Shown in pieces: positions 53,493 to 64,000 of a DNA stretch of 64,000 nt. Source of the DNA: Dipteris shenzhenensis. Its lineage: Eukaryota; Polypodiophyta; Polypodiopsida; Gleicheniales. Position numbers and translations under genes: made by a program. The DNA lies in assembly GCA_047967505.1 (NCBI GenBank), contig CM106539.1, one strand, 5' to 3'. The notes beneath the pieces were generated by a model. The model was not told the DNA's origin. It did not search any database and saw only the letters and a program-made list of their open reading frames with translations. Each line of letters opens with the position of its first letter. Position 1 is the stretch's first letter.

Positions 53493-56400
53493 GGGTAGCC
53501 TAAGAGCCGTGCAAAGTTTAATCCCCAATAGATAAGTCCACGTGCATATTTCATTAGTACGTGCGCCATTTTTGATACGTAGTCATGCTAGTAGGGATTG
53601 TAAAAATGTACACATTATACCTTCCACGTGGCACATACCAAATCAGTTGGAGACCCAATCTTCCATGGATGTATGTCTAGGGTAGCCTAAGAGCCGTGCA
53701 AAGTTTAATCTCCAACAGATAAGTCCACATGCGTATTTTGTTAGTACGTGTGCCATTTTTCATACGTAGTCGTGCTAGTAGGGATTGTAAAAATGTACGC
53801 ATTATACATTCCACGTGGCGCATACCAAATTAGTTAGAGACCAAATCTTGCATGGATGTATCTATAGGGTGGCCTAAGAGCTGTGCGAAGTTTCATTCCC
53901 AATAGATAAGTCCATCTGTGTATTTCGTTAGTACGTGCGCCATTTTTCATATGTAGTCGTGCTAGTAGGGATTTAAAAATGTACACATTATACCTTCCAC
54001 ATGGCGTAGACCAAATCAGTTGGAGACCAAATCTTGCATGGATATATGTCTAGGGTGGCCTAAGAGCCGTGCGAAGTTTCATCCCCAACAGATAAGTCCA
54101 TCTGCGTATTTCGTTAGTACGTGCACCATTTTTCATACGTAGTCATGCTAGTAGGGATTGTAAAAATGTACGCATTATACCTTCCACGTGGTGCATACCA
54201 AATGAGTTGGAGACCAAATCTTGCATGGATGTATGTCTAGGGTGGCCTAAGAGCCGTGCGAAGTTTCATCCCCAACAGATAAGTCCATCTGTGTATTTCA
54301 TTAGTACATGCGCCATTTTTCATACGTACTCGTGCTAGTAGGGATTGTAAAAATGTACGCATTATACCTTCCATGTGAAGCATACCAAATTAGTTGGAGA
54401 CCAAATCTTGCATGGATGTATGTCTAGGGTGGCCTAAGAGCCATGCGAAGTGTCATCCCCAACAGATATGTCCATTTGTGTATTTCGTTAGTACGTCTGC
54501 CATTTTTCATACGTAGTCGTGCTAGTAGGATTGTAAAAATGTATGCATTATACATTCCACGTGGCGCATACCAAATCAGTTGGAGACCAAATCTTGTGTG
54601 GATGTATGTCTAGGGTAGCCTAAGATCTGTGCAAAGTTTAATCCCCAACAGATAAGTCCACATGCGTATTTCATTAGTACGTACGCCATTTTTCATACGT
54701 AGTCGTGCTAGTAGGGATTATAAAAATGTACGCATTATACTTTTCACGTGGTGCATACCAAATAAGTTGGAGACCAACTCTTGCATGGATGTACGTCTAG
54801 GGTAGCCTAAGAGCCGTGCAAAGTTTAATCCCCAAGAGATAATTTCACATGCATATTTTATTAGTACGTGTGCCATTTTTCATACGTAGTCGTGCTGGTA
54901 GGGATTGTAAAAATGTATGCATTATAACTTCCACGTGGCGCATACCAAATCAGTTGGAGAATAAATCTTGTATGGATGTATGTCTAGGGTGGCCTAAGAG
55001 CAGTGCAAAGTTTGATCCCCAATAGATAAGTCCATCTGCGTATTTCATTAGTACGTGCACCATTTTTCAGACGTAGTCGTGCTAGTAGGGATTGTAAAAA
55101 TGTACGCATTATACCTTCCACATGGCGCATACCAAATCAGTTGGAGACCAAATCTTGCGTGGATGTACGTCTATGGTAGCCTAAGAGCCGTGTGAAGTTT
55201 TATCCCCAACAGGGTTTAGGGTTTAGGGTTGAGGGTTTAGGGTTTAGTCGTGCTAGTAGGGATCATAAAAATGTACGCATTATACCTTCCACATGGCGCA
55301 TACCAAATCAGTTGGAGACCAAATCTTGCATGGATGTACATCTAGGGTAGCCCAAGAGCCATGTGAAGTTTCATCCCCAACAGGGTTTAGGGTTTGAGGT
55401 TTAGTCGTGTTGTAGGGATTTGTAAAAATCTACGCATTATACCTTCCACGTGGCGCATACCAAATCAGTTGGAGACCAAATCTTGCATGGATGTACGTCT
55501 AGGGTAGCCTAAGAGCCATGCAAAGTTTAATCCCCAACAGATAAGTCCACGTGCGTATTTTATTAGTACGTGCGCCATTTCTCATACGTAGTCGTGCTAG
55601 TAGGGATTGTAAAAATGTACGTATTATACCTTCCATGTGGTGCATACCAAATGAGTTGGAGACCAAATCTTGCGTGGATGTATGTCTAGGGTATCCTAAG
55701 AGCCATGCAAAGTTTAATCTCCAACAGATATGTCCACATGCGTATTTTGTTAGTACGTAAACCATTTTTCATACGTAGTCATGCTGGTAGGGATTGTAAA
55801 AATGTACACATTATACCTTGCATGTGGCACATACCAAATTAGTTGCAGACCAAATCTTGCGTGGATGTATGTCTAGGGTGGCCTAAGAGCCGTGCGAAGT
55901 TTCATCCTCAATAGATTAGTCCATCTGCGTATTTCGTTAGTACGTGCACCATTTTTCATACGTAGTCGTGCTAGTAGGGATTGTAAAAATGTACGCATTA
56001 TACCTTGCACGTGGTGCATACCAAATGATTTGGAGACCAAACCTTGCGTGGATGTATGTCTAGGGGGGCCTAAGAGCAGTGCAAAGTTTGATCCCCAACA
56101 GATAAGTCCATCTGCATATTTCGTTAGTACGTGCACCATTTTTCATATGTAGTCGTGCTAGTAGGGATTGTAAAAATGTACGCATTATACCTTGCACGTG
56201 GTGCATACCAAAATGATTTGGAGACCAAATCTTGCGTGGATGTATGTCTAGGGGGGCCTAAGAGCTGTGCAAAGTTTCATCCCCAACAGAGAAGTCCATC
56301 TGCGTATTTCATTAGTACATGCGCCATTTTTCATACGTACTCGTGCTAGTAGGGATTGTAAAAATGTACACATTATACCTTCCACGTGGAGCATACCAAA

Positions 56401-59311
56401 TTAGTTGGAGACCAAATCTTGCGTGGATGTATGTCTAGGGTAGCCTAAGAGCCATGCGAAGTGTCATCCCCAACAGATATGTCCATCTGTGTATTTCGTT
56501 AGTACGTGCGCCATTTTGCATACGTAGTCATGCTAGTAGGATTGTAAAAATGTATGCATTATACATTCCACGTGGTGCATACCAAATCAGTTGGAGACCA
56601 AATCTTGTGTGGCTATACGTCTAGGGTATCCTAAGAGCTGTGCAAAGTTTAATCCCAAATAGATAAGTCCACATGCATATTTCATTAGTACGTGCACCAT
56701 TTTTCATACGTAGTCGTGCTAGTAGGGATTGTAAAAATGTATGCATTATACCTTCCACGTGGCGCATACCAAATCAGTTGGAGACCAAATCTTGCGTGGA
56801 TGTATGTCTAGGGTAGCCTAAGAGCCGTGCAAAGTTTAATTCTCAACAAATAAGTCCACATGTATATTTCATTAGTACGTGTGCCATTTTTCATACATAG
56901 TCGTGCTAGTAGGGATTTTAAAAATGTATCTATTATAACTTCCATGTGGTGCATACCAAATCAGTTGGAGACCAAATCTTGCGTGGATGTATGTCTAGGG
57001 TGGCCTAAGAGCAGTGCAAAGTTTGATCCCCAACAGATAAGTCCATCTGCGTATTTCGTTAGTACGTGCACCATTTTTCATACGTAGTCGTGCTAGTAGG
57101 GATTGTAAAAATGTACGCATTATACCTTCCACATGGCGCATACCAAATCAGTTGGAGACCAAATCTTGCGTTGATGTACGTCTAGGGTAGCCTAAGAGCC
57201 GTGTGAAGTTTCATCCCCAACAGGATTTAGGGTTTAGGGTTTAGTCATGCTAGTAGGGATCGTGAAAATGTACGCATTATACCTTCCACGTGGCACATAC
57301 CAAACTAGTTGGAGACCAAATCTTGCATGGATGTACATCTAGGCTAGCCCAAGAGCCATGTGAAGTTTCATCCCCAACAGGGTTTAGTCATGCTGTAGGG
57401 ATTTGTAAAAATCTATGCATTATACCTTCCACGTGGCGCATACCAAATCAGTTGGAGACCAAATCTTGCATGGATGTACGTCTAGGGTAGCCTAAGAGCC
57501 GTGCAAATTTTAATCCCCAACAGATAAGTCCACGTGCGTATTTCATTAGTACGTGCACCATTTTTCATACGTAGTTGTGCTAGTAGGGATTGTAAAAATG
57601 TATGCATTATACCTTCCACGTGGCACATACCAAATCAGTTGGACACCAAATCTTGCGTGGATGTATGTCTAGTGTATTCGAAGAGCCATGCAAAGTTTAA
57701 TCTCCAACAAGTATATCCACATGCGTACTTTGTTAGTACGTGCGCCATTTTTCATACGGTCATGCTAGTAGGGATTGTAAAAATGTACGCATTATACCTT
57801 GCATGTGGTGCATACCAAATTAGTTACAGACCAAATCTTGCATGGATGTATGTCTAGGGTGGCCAAAGAGCCGTGCAAAGTTTCATTCCTAATAGATAAG
57901 TCCATTTGTGTATTTTATTCGTATGTGTGCCATTTTTCATACATAGTCATGCTAGTAGGGATTGTAAAAATGTACACATTATACCTTCCACATGGCGCAT
58001 ACCAAATGAGTTGGAGACCAAATCTTGCATGGATGTATGTCTAGGGTGGCCTATGATCCGTGCAAAGTTTCATCCCCAATAGATAAGTCCATCTGCATAT
58101 TTTGTTAGTACGTGCGCCATTTCTCATACGTAGTCATGCTAGTAGGGATTGTAAAAATGTACGTATTATACCTTCCATGTGGTGCATACCAAATGAGTTG
58201 GAGACCAAATCTTGTGTGGATATATGTCTAGGGTGGCCTAAGAGCCGTGTGAAGTTTCATCCCCAACAGATAAGTCCATCTACATATTTTGTTAGTACGT
58301 GCACCATTTTTCATACATAGTCATGCTAGTAGGGATTGTAAAAATGTACGCATTATACCTTCCACGTGGCACATACCAAATCAGTTGGAGACCAAATCTG
58401 CATGGATATATGTCTAGGGTGGCCTAAGAGCCGTGTGAAGTGTCATCCCCAATAGATAAGTCCATCTGCATATTTCGTTAGTACGTGCACCATTTTTCAT
58501 ACGTAGTCATGCTAGTAGGGATTGTAAAAATGTACGCATTATACCTTCCACGTGGCGCATACCAAAATAGTTGGAGACCAAATCTTGCATGGATGTATGT
58601 CTAGGATAGCCTAAGAGGCGTGCAAAGTTTAATCCCCAACAGATAAGTCCACATGCGTATTTCATTAGTACATGCACCATTTTTCATACGTAGTCGTGCT
58701 AGTAGGGATTGTAAAAATGTACGCATTATACCTTTCACGTGGCGCATACCAAATCAGTTGGAGACCAAATCTTGCGTGGATGTACGCCTAGGGTAGCCTA
58801 AGAGCCGTACAAAGTTTAATCCCCAACAGATAAGCCCACATGCATATTTCATTAGTATGTGCACCACTTTTCATATGTAGTCGTGCTAGTAGGGATTGTA
58901 AAAATGTACGCATTATACCTTCCATGTGGCGCATACCAAATCAGTTGGAGACCAAATCTTGCATGGATGTATGTCTAGGGTGGCCTAAGAGCTGTGCAAA
59001 GTTTCATCCCCAACAGATAAGTCCATCTGCGTATTTCATTAGTACGTGCACCATTTTTCATACGTAGTCGTGCTAGTAGGGATTGTAAAAATGTACACAT
59101 TATACCTTCCACATGGCGCATACCAAATCAGTTGGAGACCAAATCTTGCATGGATGTATGTCTAGGGTGGCCTAAGAGTCGTACAAAGTTTCATCCCCAA
59201 TAGAAATGTCTACATGCATATTTCGTTAGTACATGCACCATTTTTTATATGTAGTCATGCTAGTAGGGACCAACAGATAAGTCCACATGTGTATTTCGTT
59301 AGTACGTGTGC
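53493..59311. repeat. 187-bp satellite array, ~31 monomers, with higher-order repeat
   Basis: Monomers of 184-188 bp containing TCGTGCTAGTAGGGATTG, AAAAATGTACGCATTATACC, TTCCACGTGGCGCATACC, TTGGAGACCAAATCTTGC, GTCTAGGGTGGCCTAAGAGC, CCCCAACAGATAAGTCCA and GTTAGTACGTGCGCCATTTT. GCTAGTAGG positions at 53587, 53774, 53961, 54147, 54333 and 54521 show the period. Four monomers (near 55217, 55389, 57226 and 57380) carry TTTAGGG-like sequence in place of the AGATAAGTCC..CATACG part. Distinct variants recur about 2.0 kb apart, so an 11-mer higher-order repeat is present. Short frames in it are repeat artefacts. Confidence 0.95.
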
Positions 59312-59646
59312 AAATTTTCTTAGTCACGTTTTTAAAATGTCCTAAAGCACAAAACACAATTACAAGATTACTACTAATAAACAATGTTTTGTTTTACAAA
59401 CACAACAAATCCCATTGAGAAGACATCGGACATCATGTATAAAATAGAATCTAATACAATGATGTGTATGAATGTGTATACAACCATCAGAGTGAAATAG
59501 AAAATATGAGTCCATGAAAATTACAATGGTACGGTCACACAATGAGCCTATACATATCGAATACAAAAATGTGTAATCAACTAGTGATACCCAATAAAAA
59601 TCAATCTGATCAACTGATGATCCCAAAAAATATGATATGTAATGTG
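59312..59646. other. spacer, no gene recognised
   Basis: AT-rich sequence between the satellite and the 3' end of the minus-strand RNase H-like gene. Confidence 0.4.
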
Positions 59647-61617
59647 TTACTCCTCAGGATTAGCTCTCATGCCAATAGTTGCAAGTATGCTGTCATGATC
59701 CGCCACTGCAAGGTGCCATCGTGGAGTGGATGTCACCTTGCGAGTGCGAACACGACTCAAAGTAATCTTGATCGCAACAACAAGATGAGAATACATGTAT
59801 GCCTCCTGATGTGCCATGTACTCCTGGAACTCAATATAGCGACCACGCCTCTGTATCTACTGAAAATAGTGGCCACCTACGATCATGCTATGAGCATTGA
59901 AGTGCATCCCATGCCCATCCACTATATCCTCATTTAGCACACTCTTCAGCATAGAGCATCGCAACAAGCAATAATCCACACCCTCCTCATTACCCTCTGA
60001 AGCAATAACTGCGAAGATATCACCAATACGCAACATATCTGTAAGCTGGTCATAATCTCTAGAGGAACTGAATCCCGCATCCTAATCATCATGTACCTCC
60101 TCCCAAGGCTGAAAGGGAGAAAGCACTCGCCGTACCCATGGATCGGCCCATGGTATCATGGAGCACCCTCCCCAATCATCATCAATGCATGCAGAACAAA
60201 AACATGCAAACCGTCGAGAAAAGATCATGGGGTGAGACTCACCTATGCTCCGAATGGAATGGAAATCAAGAGTGCCAGACACTAAACGACAATCAAAAGG
60301 CCTAGACCGATCAAGTCTCCCAATGTCCATGCACCAAAAATACCGACTCACCACCCTATCATCATGCGACTGAAACGAGGAGATAGCACTAGTGGATAAG
60401 TGCTGGCTGCACCACCGCACCACATCATGTGCATCCTTGAAGCGATCGGCAGTGTGACGCAACTGGTATCGATGCAAAGCACGCTTCACGCAAGCACGTG
60501 CACCATCATGCTCTCCCTTACCGTGCCCTGTCTCGAAGTAGCTCCATGTGATCGAAATGCCTGTCTCACGGTGCCATCTGCAGAACCAATAAAACTATCT
60601 AGCGGATTTGAACTGACCACCACAGCCGTCTGACCAGATCTAGCGCCACTGCCATGTGACACCATGATCCCTCAAGAAACTATCATGCAAAGTGAAGCAA
60701 TGCTGCACAAAATGGGCATCATGTGATCGATCATCACTAATGTAGAAGTGATACTCTCGCACAATGATGCGTGAGTCCATGGTGCTATCAATGCCATCCA
60801 CATGAGCCTGTGCATGACGATAGCTAATGTGCACAAATATAGCAACCTGCAATATGGCATTGAAAAAAATATGACTATTGAATTAATTCAATATAATGAG
60901 GCCATAAAAAAATCAATACTCAATCACACGTCACCTGTTCGGAAAAATAATACTCCGATTGGATCTCATGCTGTGGTGCAAAGGTGTAATTCTCCACAAA
61001 GTCCACCACTGAGACAACCACCCCTGTAGGAAATGTCCTCAAACATGGACGGAACTGATGATCCTCCCATTTCGCAGTGTGCGAGTGGCGTATGTAGCGG
61101 TATAGCTTCCCTCAAAAACTATCAATGAATACAACACGTGGTGTCTCCTTCCCCACAAGCTACAACCTCGTTGACTGTGCACCACTATCTAATGTCAAGG
61201 TACTGTACTCATACTACTGCCAACGAACCATCTGCACATCACAAGTATCTAGTGCAACTCGTGGCACTCTAGCAAAGTCACCACACAAAGTACACCTGCC
61301 TTCCACACAATCAAGGGAGTGGAATAAAGCATCACCATCACGTGTACACAATATGGAATGAATGAAGTCGCGAGTGCTAGTAGGAACCACTCCCCTATGA
61401 CCATCAAGGAAACAGAATACGTCATACATCAATCCAAAATCCACATGGTAGCGACAAGAGTATGTGTCACGCTCCTGAGAGCATTGCACAAACCATGGCC
61501 TACATTGCTCAAATGACCTCTGCCCAATTGTGAACTCCGAGTGCACCTCTACAAACTGAGTGTACAACTCAGTCTGGGTACACTCCAAAAAACATGCACC
61601 ATGCTCAATGTACACAC
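59647..61617 (-). pseudogene. RNase H-like (SDGC..QFK) transposase gene, spliced, decayed
   Basis: Minus strand. Exon 1 (61617-60935) codes a RPWFVQCSQERDTYSCRYHVDF block, a GRCTLCGDF block and VVVSVVDFVENYTF..EIQSEYYFSEQ. An 88-bp intron (60934-60847, GT..AG) is followed in frame by VAIFVHISYRH, HAQAHVDG, WSDGCGGQFKSAR, YFETGHGKGEHDGA and KRALHRY. These are hallmarks, as I recall them, of a widespread DDE/RNase H-like family of uncharacterised transposon proteins: D in VVDF, D in SDGC, D in HGKGEHDG. In-frame stops: TAG at 61214, 61160, 60640, 60595, 60082 and 59857, and TGA at 61112. No frameshift was found. The gene ends TAA 59647-59649. Its 5' end is cut off by copia A2. Confidence 0.7.
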
Positions 61618-61967
61618 TGTTGAGATATCAAGCTCCACTCGCGATATGCCAGGGTGACTATTGTGCATTTATGTCACCGACTTGTTAGCTGGAGATGCGG
61701 TTGGTACACCGCCCACGAATAATAGCTGGATGACAGCTATCCTTATCTACACTAGTTCGTGGCTCAGTTAGTATGCCACCTTAGTTAGTTGAGTTTGGTT
61801 TGAGACCCACATATAGGGTTCTTCTATTTCTTTGTATTAGAGTTCTTTTGGCTTTCACAACTAAGAAGAGGAAAACTATTTTCAGCCTCCACCTTCGTGT
61901 GTTCCCCCATTGTGATTGTGAGAAAGCCTCAAGTGAGACTCCTTCCCTCTCTCCCATAATCTTCACA
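61618..61967 (+). repeat. 5' LTR of copia A2 (350 bp)
   Basis: Begins TGTTGAGATATCAAGCTC, as in copia A, and ends TCTTCACA directly before the PBS. About 50 bp longer than the copia A LTR and clearly diverged from it in the middle. Confidence 0.9.
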
Positions 61968-61980
61968 TGGTATCAGAGCC
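61968..61980 (+). other. primer-binding site of copia A2
   Basis: TGGTATCAGAGCC immediately after the LTR; complementary to initiator tRNA-Met. Confidence 0.93.
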
Positions 61981-62480
61981 TTGTTCGTGGTAAGGAGCTC
62001 AAGAAAGCAAACCAAGTTCGCAGTGTCCTGGTAAGAGGACAAGTGTTGCTTTCCTTTTTCGAGTTTGGGAGCAAATCTCTGCAGGTAGCACAGCCAGAAG
62101 TGCAATAGTGCACTGTTTCAGATTGAGACGCCCTTCTGATTGAGAAGCCCTCAGTGACTTTATTTTTCTGATTTGAGGCCGTTTCGGGGCCCGTTTTGAA
62201 TGCGGAAGTTCTTCGCAGGCACTTAAAAAAAGGCCCTGTTTTTTGCTGTGCAACCACTGCGCGGCTAGTCGGTGGAAAGGTGCCGCAGAAATTGCATCGT
62301 ATGCCTGTGTGTAGAGATATTGGGAGTTGCAGATTCATGCCTGTTGCCTGTTGATGCAAAATCGTCACTAGGAAGTGACTGTGTGGTGAAATACCACTTT
62401 CGTCAGTTTTGCAGATCTGCCCGTGTGAGGCAAAAGCTGTGTTTTTTTTGCAGTGACAGAATATTTTGTAGTGTTCTGTA

Positions 62481-63269
62481 ATGGCATCTGATTCTCTTTC
62501 ACAGATTGTCACTGAAAAGCTTGACAAGAACAACTTCCAAGCATGGAGAATGACGAATTTCTTGATGGGAAAAGGCTATTGGGAATTCATTACAGGAAAT
62601 GAAGAAGAACCTGTTCTTCCTAATGTTCCCAGTCAACAGGAAATGCAGGCATTCAAAGGATGGCATGAGAGAGCTAGGAAAGTTATGTACTGGCTGTCTA
62701 TCAGTATTTTGGACTCCATGATTGTGCATATTCAGGATGCAAATACGCCAAAGGAGGCATGGGATACTTTGGCAAAAATGTATAGCACAAATACGCAAGC
62801 CAGGAAAATGCAACTCAAACAAGAGTTGCACAATGTGCAGAGAGAAAATTTGAGCATAAATGACTACCACATGAAAGTGAAGAAAATTACAGATGCACTT
62901 GCTTCCATTGGGTTGCCAGTGGATGATGATGATTTGGTTTCTGTGACCTTGAATGGTCTAGGAAAGGATTATGCACAGTTTCGGACATCCATTGCTGTCC
63001 GTGAAAAATTTCCTAATTTTGAGGAGCTGATTGCTCTTCTAATTTCTGAAGAGCAGAGAAATTGTGGTGCATCTTCTTCAGCAGGAACTTCAAAAGAAAC
63101 TGTCTTCTACTCAAATGCTGGCAGAGGTAGAGGCAAAGGTAGAGGAGGCCGATCTGCAGGCCGTGGTAGAAATCAGAATATGCAGCAAACGCAAGAAAAC
63201 CAGTCCTATGTAGGAGGACATAGTAACTCTAGAGGCAGGGGGAGCCAAAGAGGCCGTGGTGGATGGTAG
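62481..63269 (+). CDS. gag: copia A2 gag, ended by premature TAG
   Basis: 262 codons from ATG 62481 (MASDSLSQIVTEKLDKNNFQ). Typical copia gag: W-M-x-N-F N-terminus, a helical YWLSISILDSMIVHIQD and PKEAWDTLAKMY capsid part (about residues 70-100), LNGLGKDYAQFRTSI, then an Arg/Gly-rich tail. It ends at TAG 63267-63269 in GGW[stop]RSQN. Copia A has Gln (CAA) in the same place. The frame stays open afterwards through the CCHC knuckle (CYYCGKMGHMAKDC, about 63300-63341) into pol, so the stop is a single nonsense change in a gag-pol fusion. Confidence 0.88.
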   Translation: MASDSLSQIVTEKLDKNNFQAWRMTNFLMGKGYWEFITGNEEEPVLPNVPSQQEMQAFKGWHERARKVMYWLSISILDSMIVHIQDANTPKEAWDTLAKMYSTNTQARKMQLKQELHNVQRENLSINDYHMKVKKITDALASIGLPVDDDDLVSVTLNGLGKDYAQFRTSIAVREKFPNFEELIALLISEEQRNCGASSSAGTSKETVFYSNAGRGRGKGRGGRSAGRGRNQNMQQTQENQSYVGGHSNSRGRGSQRGRGGW

Positions 63270-64000
63270 AGAAGCCAAAATGCAAACAGCAATGTTGAAT
63301 GCTACTATTGTGGCAAAATGGGTCATATGGCTAAGGACTGCTATAAAAAGCAGAATGACATTATGAATGGAAAATTGCAGCAAGGCAATTATGCATCTTC
63401 TAGCAGGCAGGGTGATGACAGAAATGAGCATCTATTTATGGTGCAGCATATGACCAATTCTGTGACAAGTGCAGAAGAACAAAATGATGTGTGGTATGTT
63501 GACTCAGGTGCGTCAAAACACATGACAGGTCATGCAGAATGGATGCAAGATGGAAGGAAAATGGAAAAGCCAGGATTTGTGGAGACTGGTGATGATACTG
63601 CACATCCTATTATGCAGATTGGCAAAATTCCTTTGTCTATGCAGGATGGGAAAAAGAAATACTTGTCTGATGTATTTCATGTCCCGAACATCACCAAGAA
63701 CCTGGTTTCTATTGGTCAGATGGTTGAGCAGGGCTTGCAGGTCAGATTTAATCCTCATGGATGCTTTGTTGAGGATATGAAAAATAATGGTCGCTTGATA
63801 GCAAAAGGAAAGAAGAAGGGCAAGATGTTTACGTTGGATGCAGACATGCCTGAATTGAGTGCAGCAATGTTTGCACATGGGACCGGTGTAGTTGCAGATA
63901 TTGATATCTGGCACAAACGCATTGGTCATGTTAATATACAGCGACTTAAATCAATGCAAGCCCAAAATATTGTTGCAGGGGGACGAGCATTTTCCGAGCA
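63270..64000 (+). CDS. pol: copia A2 pol, partial
   Basis: Same frame as gag. Zinc knuckle, then protease DSGASKHM (about 63504-63527), a VFHVPNITKNLVSIGQMV block and the integrase zinc-finger start IWHKRIGHVNIQRLKSMQ (about 63906-63959). After NIVAG (about 63979) the translation no longer follows copia A (LPKFRVEG), so either an insertion starts here or the sequence is damaged. The window ends 20 bp later. Confidence 0.8.

Larger units (their letters stand above)
61618..64000 (+). mobile_element. Ty1-copia element A2 (5' half, runs off window)
   Basis: LTR 61618-61967, PBS, leader, gag and the start of pol, all homologous to copia A. The insertion point lies in the RNase H-like gene; the left flanking pentamer is CACAC (61613-61617), but the matching one is outside the window. 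Near 63979 the sequence departs from copia A. Confidence 0.9.

Noticed and set aside
53493-59311. Repeated short ORFs (RAPFFIRSRASRDCKNVRIIP type)
   Set aside because: Each is the same translation of a satellite monomer; no selection or start context.
59647-61617. TAG reassigned to glutamine as a genuine genetic code change
   Set aside because: Other genes in the window (copia B pol, for example) end normally at TAG, and inverted-copy comparison shows CAG to TAG as a recent mutation; CHG deamination is simpler.
1-64000. tRNA, rRNA or other structured RNA genes
   Set aside because: None recognised by eye; the tRNA-like motifs seen are retrotransposon primer-binding sites only.

Overview
The window looks like a transposon-rich stretch of a land-plant nuclear genome. 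The evidence is several Ty1-copia elements primed from initiator tRNA-Met (PBS complement TGGTATCAGAGCC), a CACTA-type terminus, plant-type TTTAGGG telomere-like arrays, short GT..AG introns, and long satellite and minisatellite arrays. No housekeeping gene was recognised. The family mix (copia, DUF7869-like and SDGC-type RNase H-like genes, much satellite) fits a large genome such as a gymnosperm or fern, but that is a guess. There is one 100-N assembly gap at 5277-5376.

Layout. 1-675: decayed Ty3-gypsy RT. 676-5276 (minus) and about 19922-25606 (plus): two inverted, near-identical copies of an element coding a DUF7869-like, probably DDE-type protein; the first carries a 246-bp MITE. 6145-7045: unknown gene. 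8081-9894 and 13242-13630: polypyrimidine arrays punctuated by a GC palindrome, flanking a 5'-truncated copia (copia B, 9895-13241). 13905-14124 and 19076-19921: C-rich minisatellite split by a young, complete but gag-deleted copia (copia A, 14125-19070, LTRs differing at 1 of 301 sites). 19985-20985: degenerate telomere-like array. 25640-28700: ancient copia. 31173-33150: unusual RING-H2/coiled-coil gene, decayed. 34897-36021: satellite with telomere-like inserts. 36036-37313: copia fragment. 37604-42164: coiled-coil and Ptta/En/Spm-like genes ending in a CACTA terminus that cuts copia C (42165-45028), whose LTR carries the second copy of the MITE. 45029-51047: mostly unrecognised. 51048-51813: a cluster of 15 copies of an 18-bp palindrome upstream of a telo-box, a TATA box and a non-coding exon. 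53493-59311: about 31 copies of a 187-bp satellite in a roughly 2-kb higher-order repeat. 59647-61617: spliced RNase H-like transposase gene (minus), cut by copia A2 (61618-64000, runs off the window).

How the parts relate. Almost every coding sequence belongs to a mobile element, and nesting gives a relative history: gypsy before the DUF7869 element before the MITE; copia C before both the CACTA and the MITE; C-rich array before copia A; SDGC gene before copia A2. The coding regions are broken largely by in-frame TAG codons where glutamine (CAG) is expected, with few frameshifts. That pattern suggests decay by deamination of methylated CHG sites. The best leads for something undescribed are the palindrome-array promoter at 51.0-51.8 kb, the telomere-fused satellite with higher-order structure, the RING-H2 gene at 31-33 kb, and the 8-bp-TSD MITE family.
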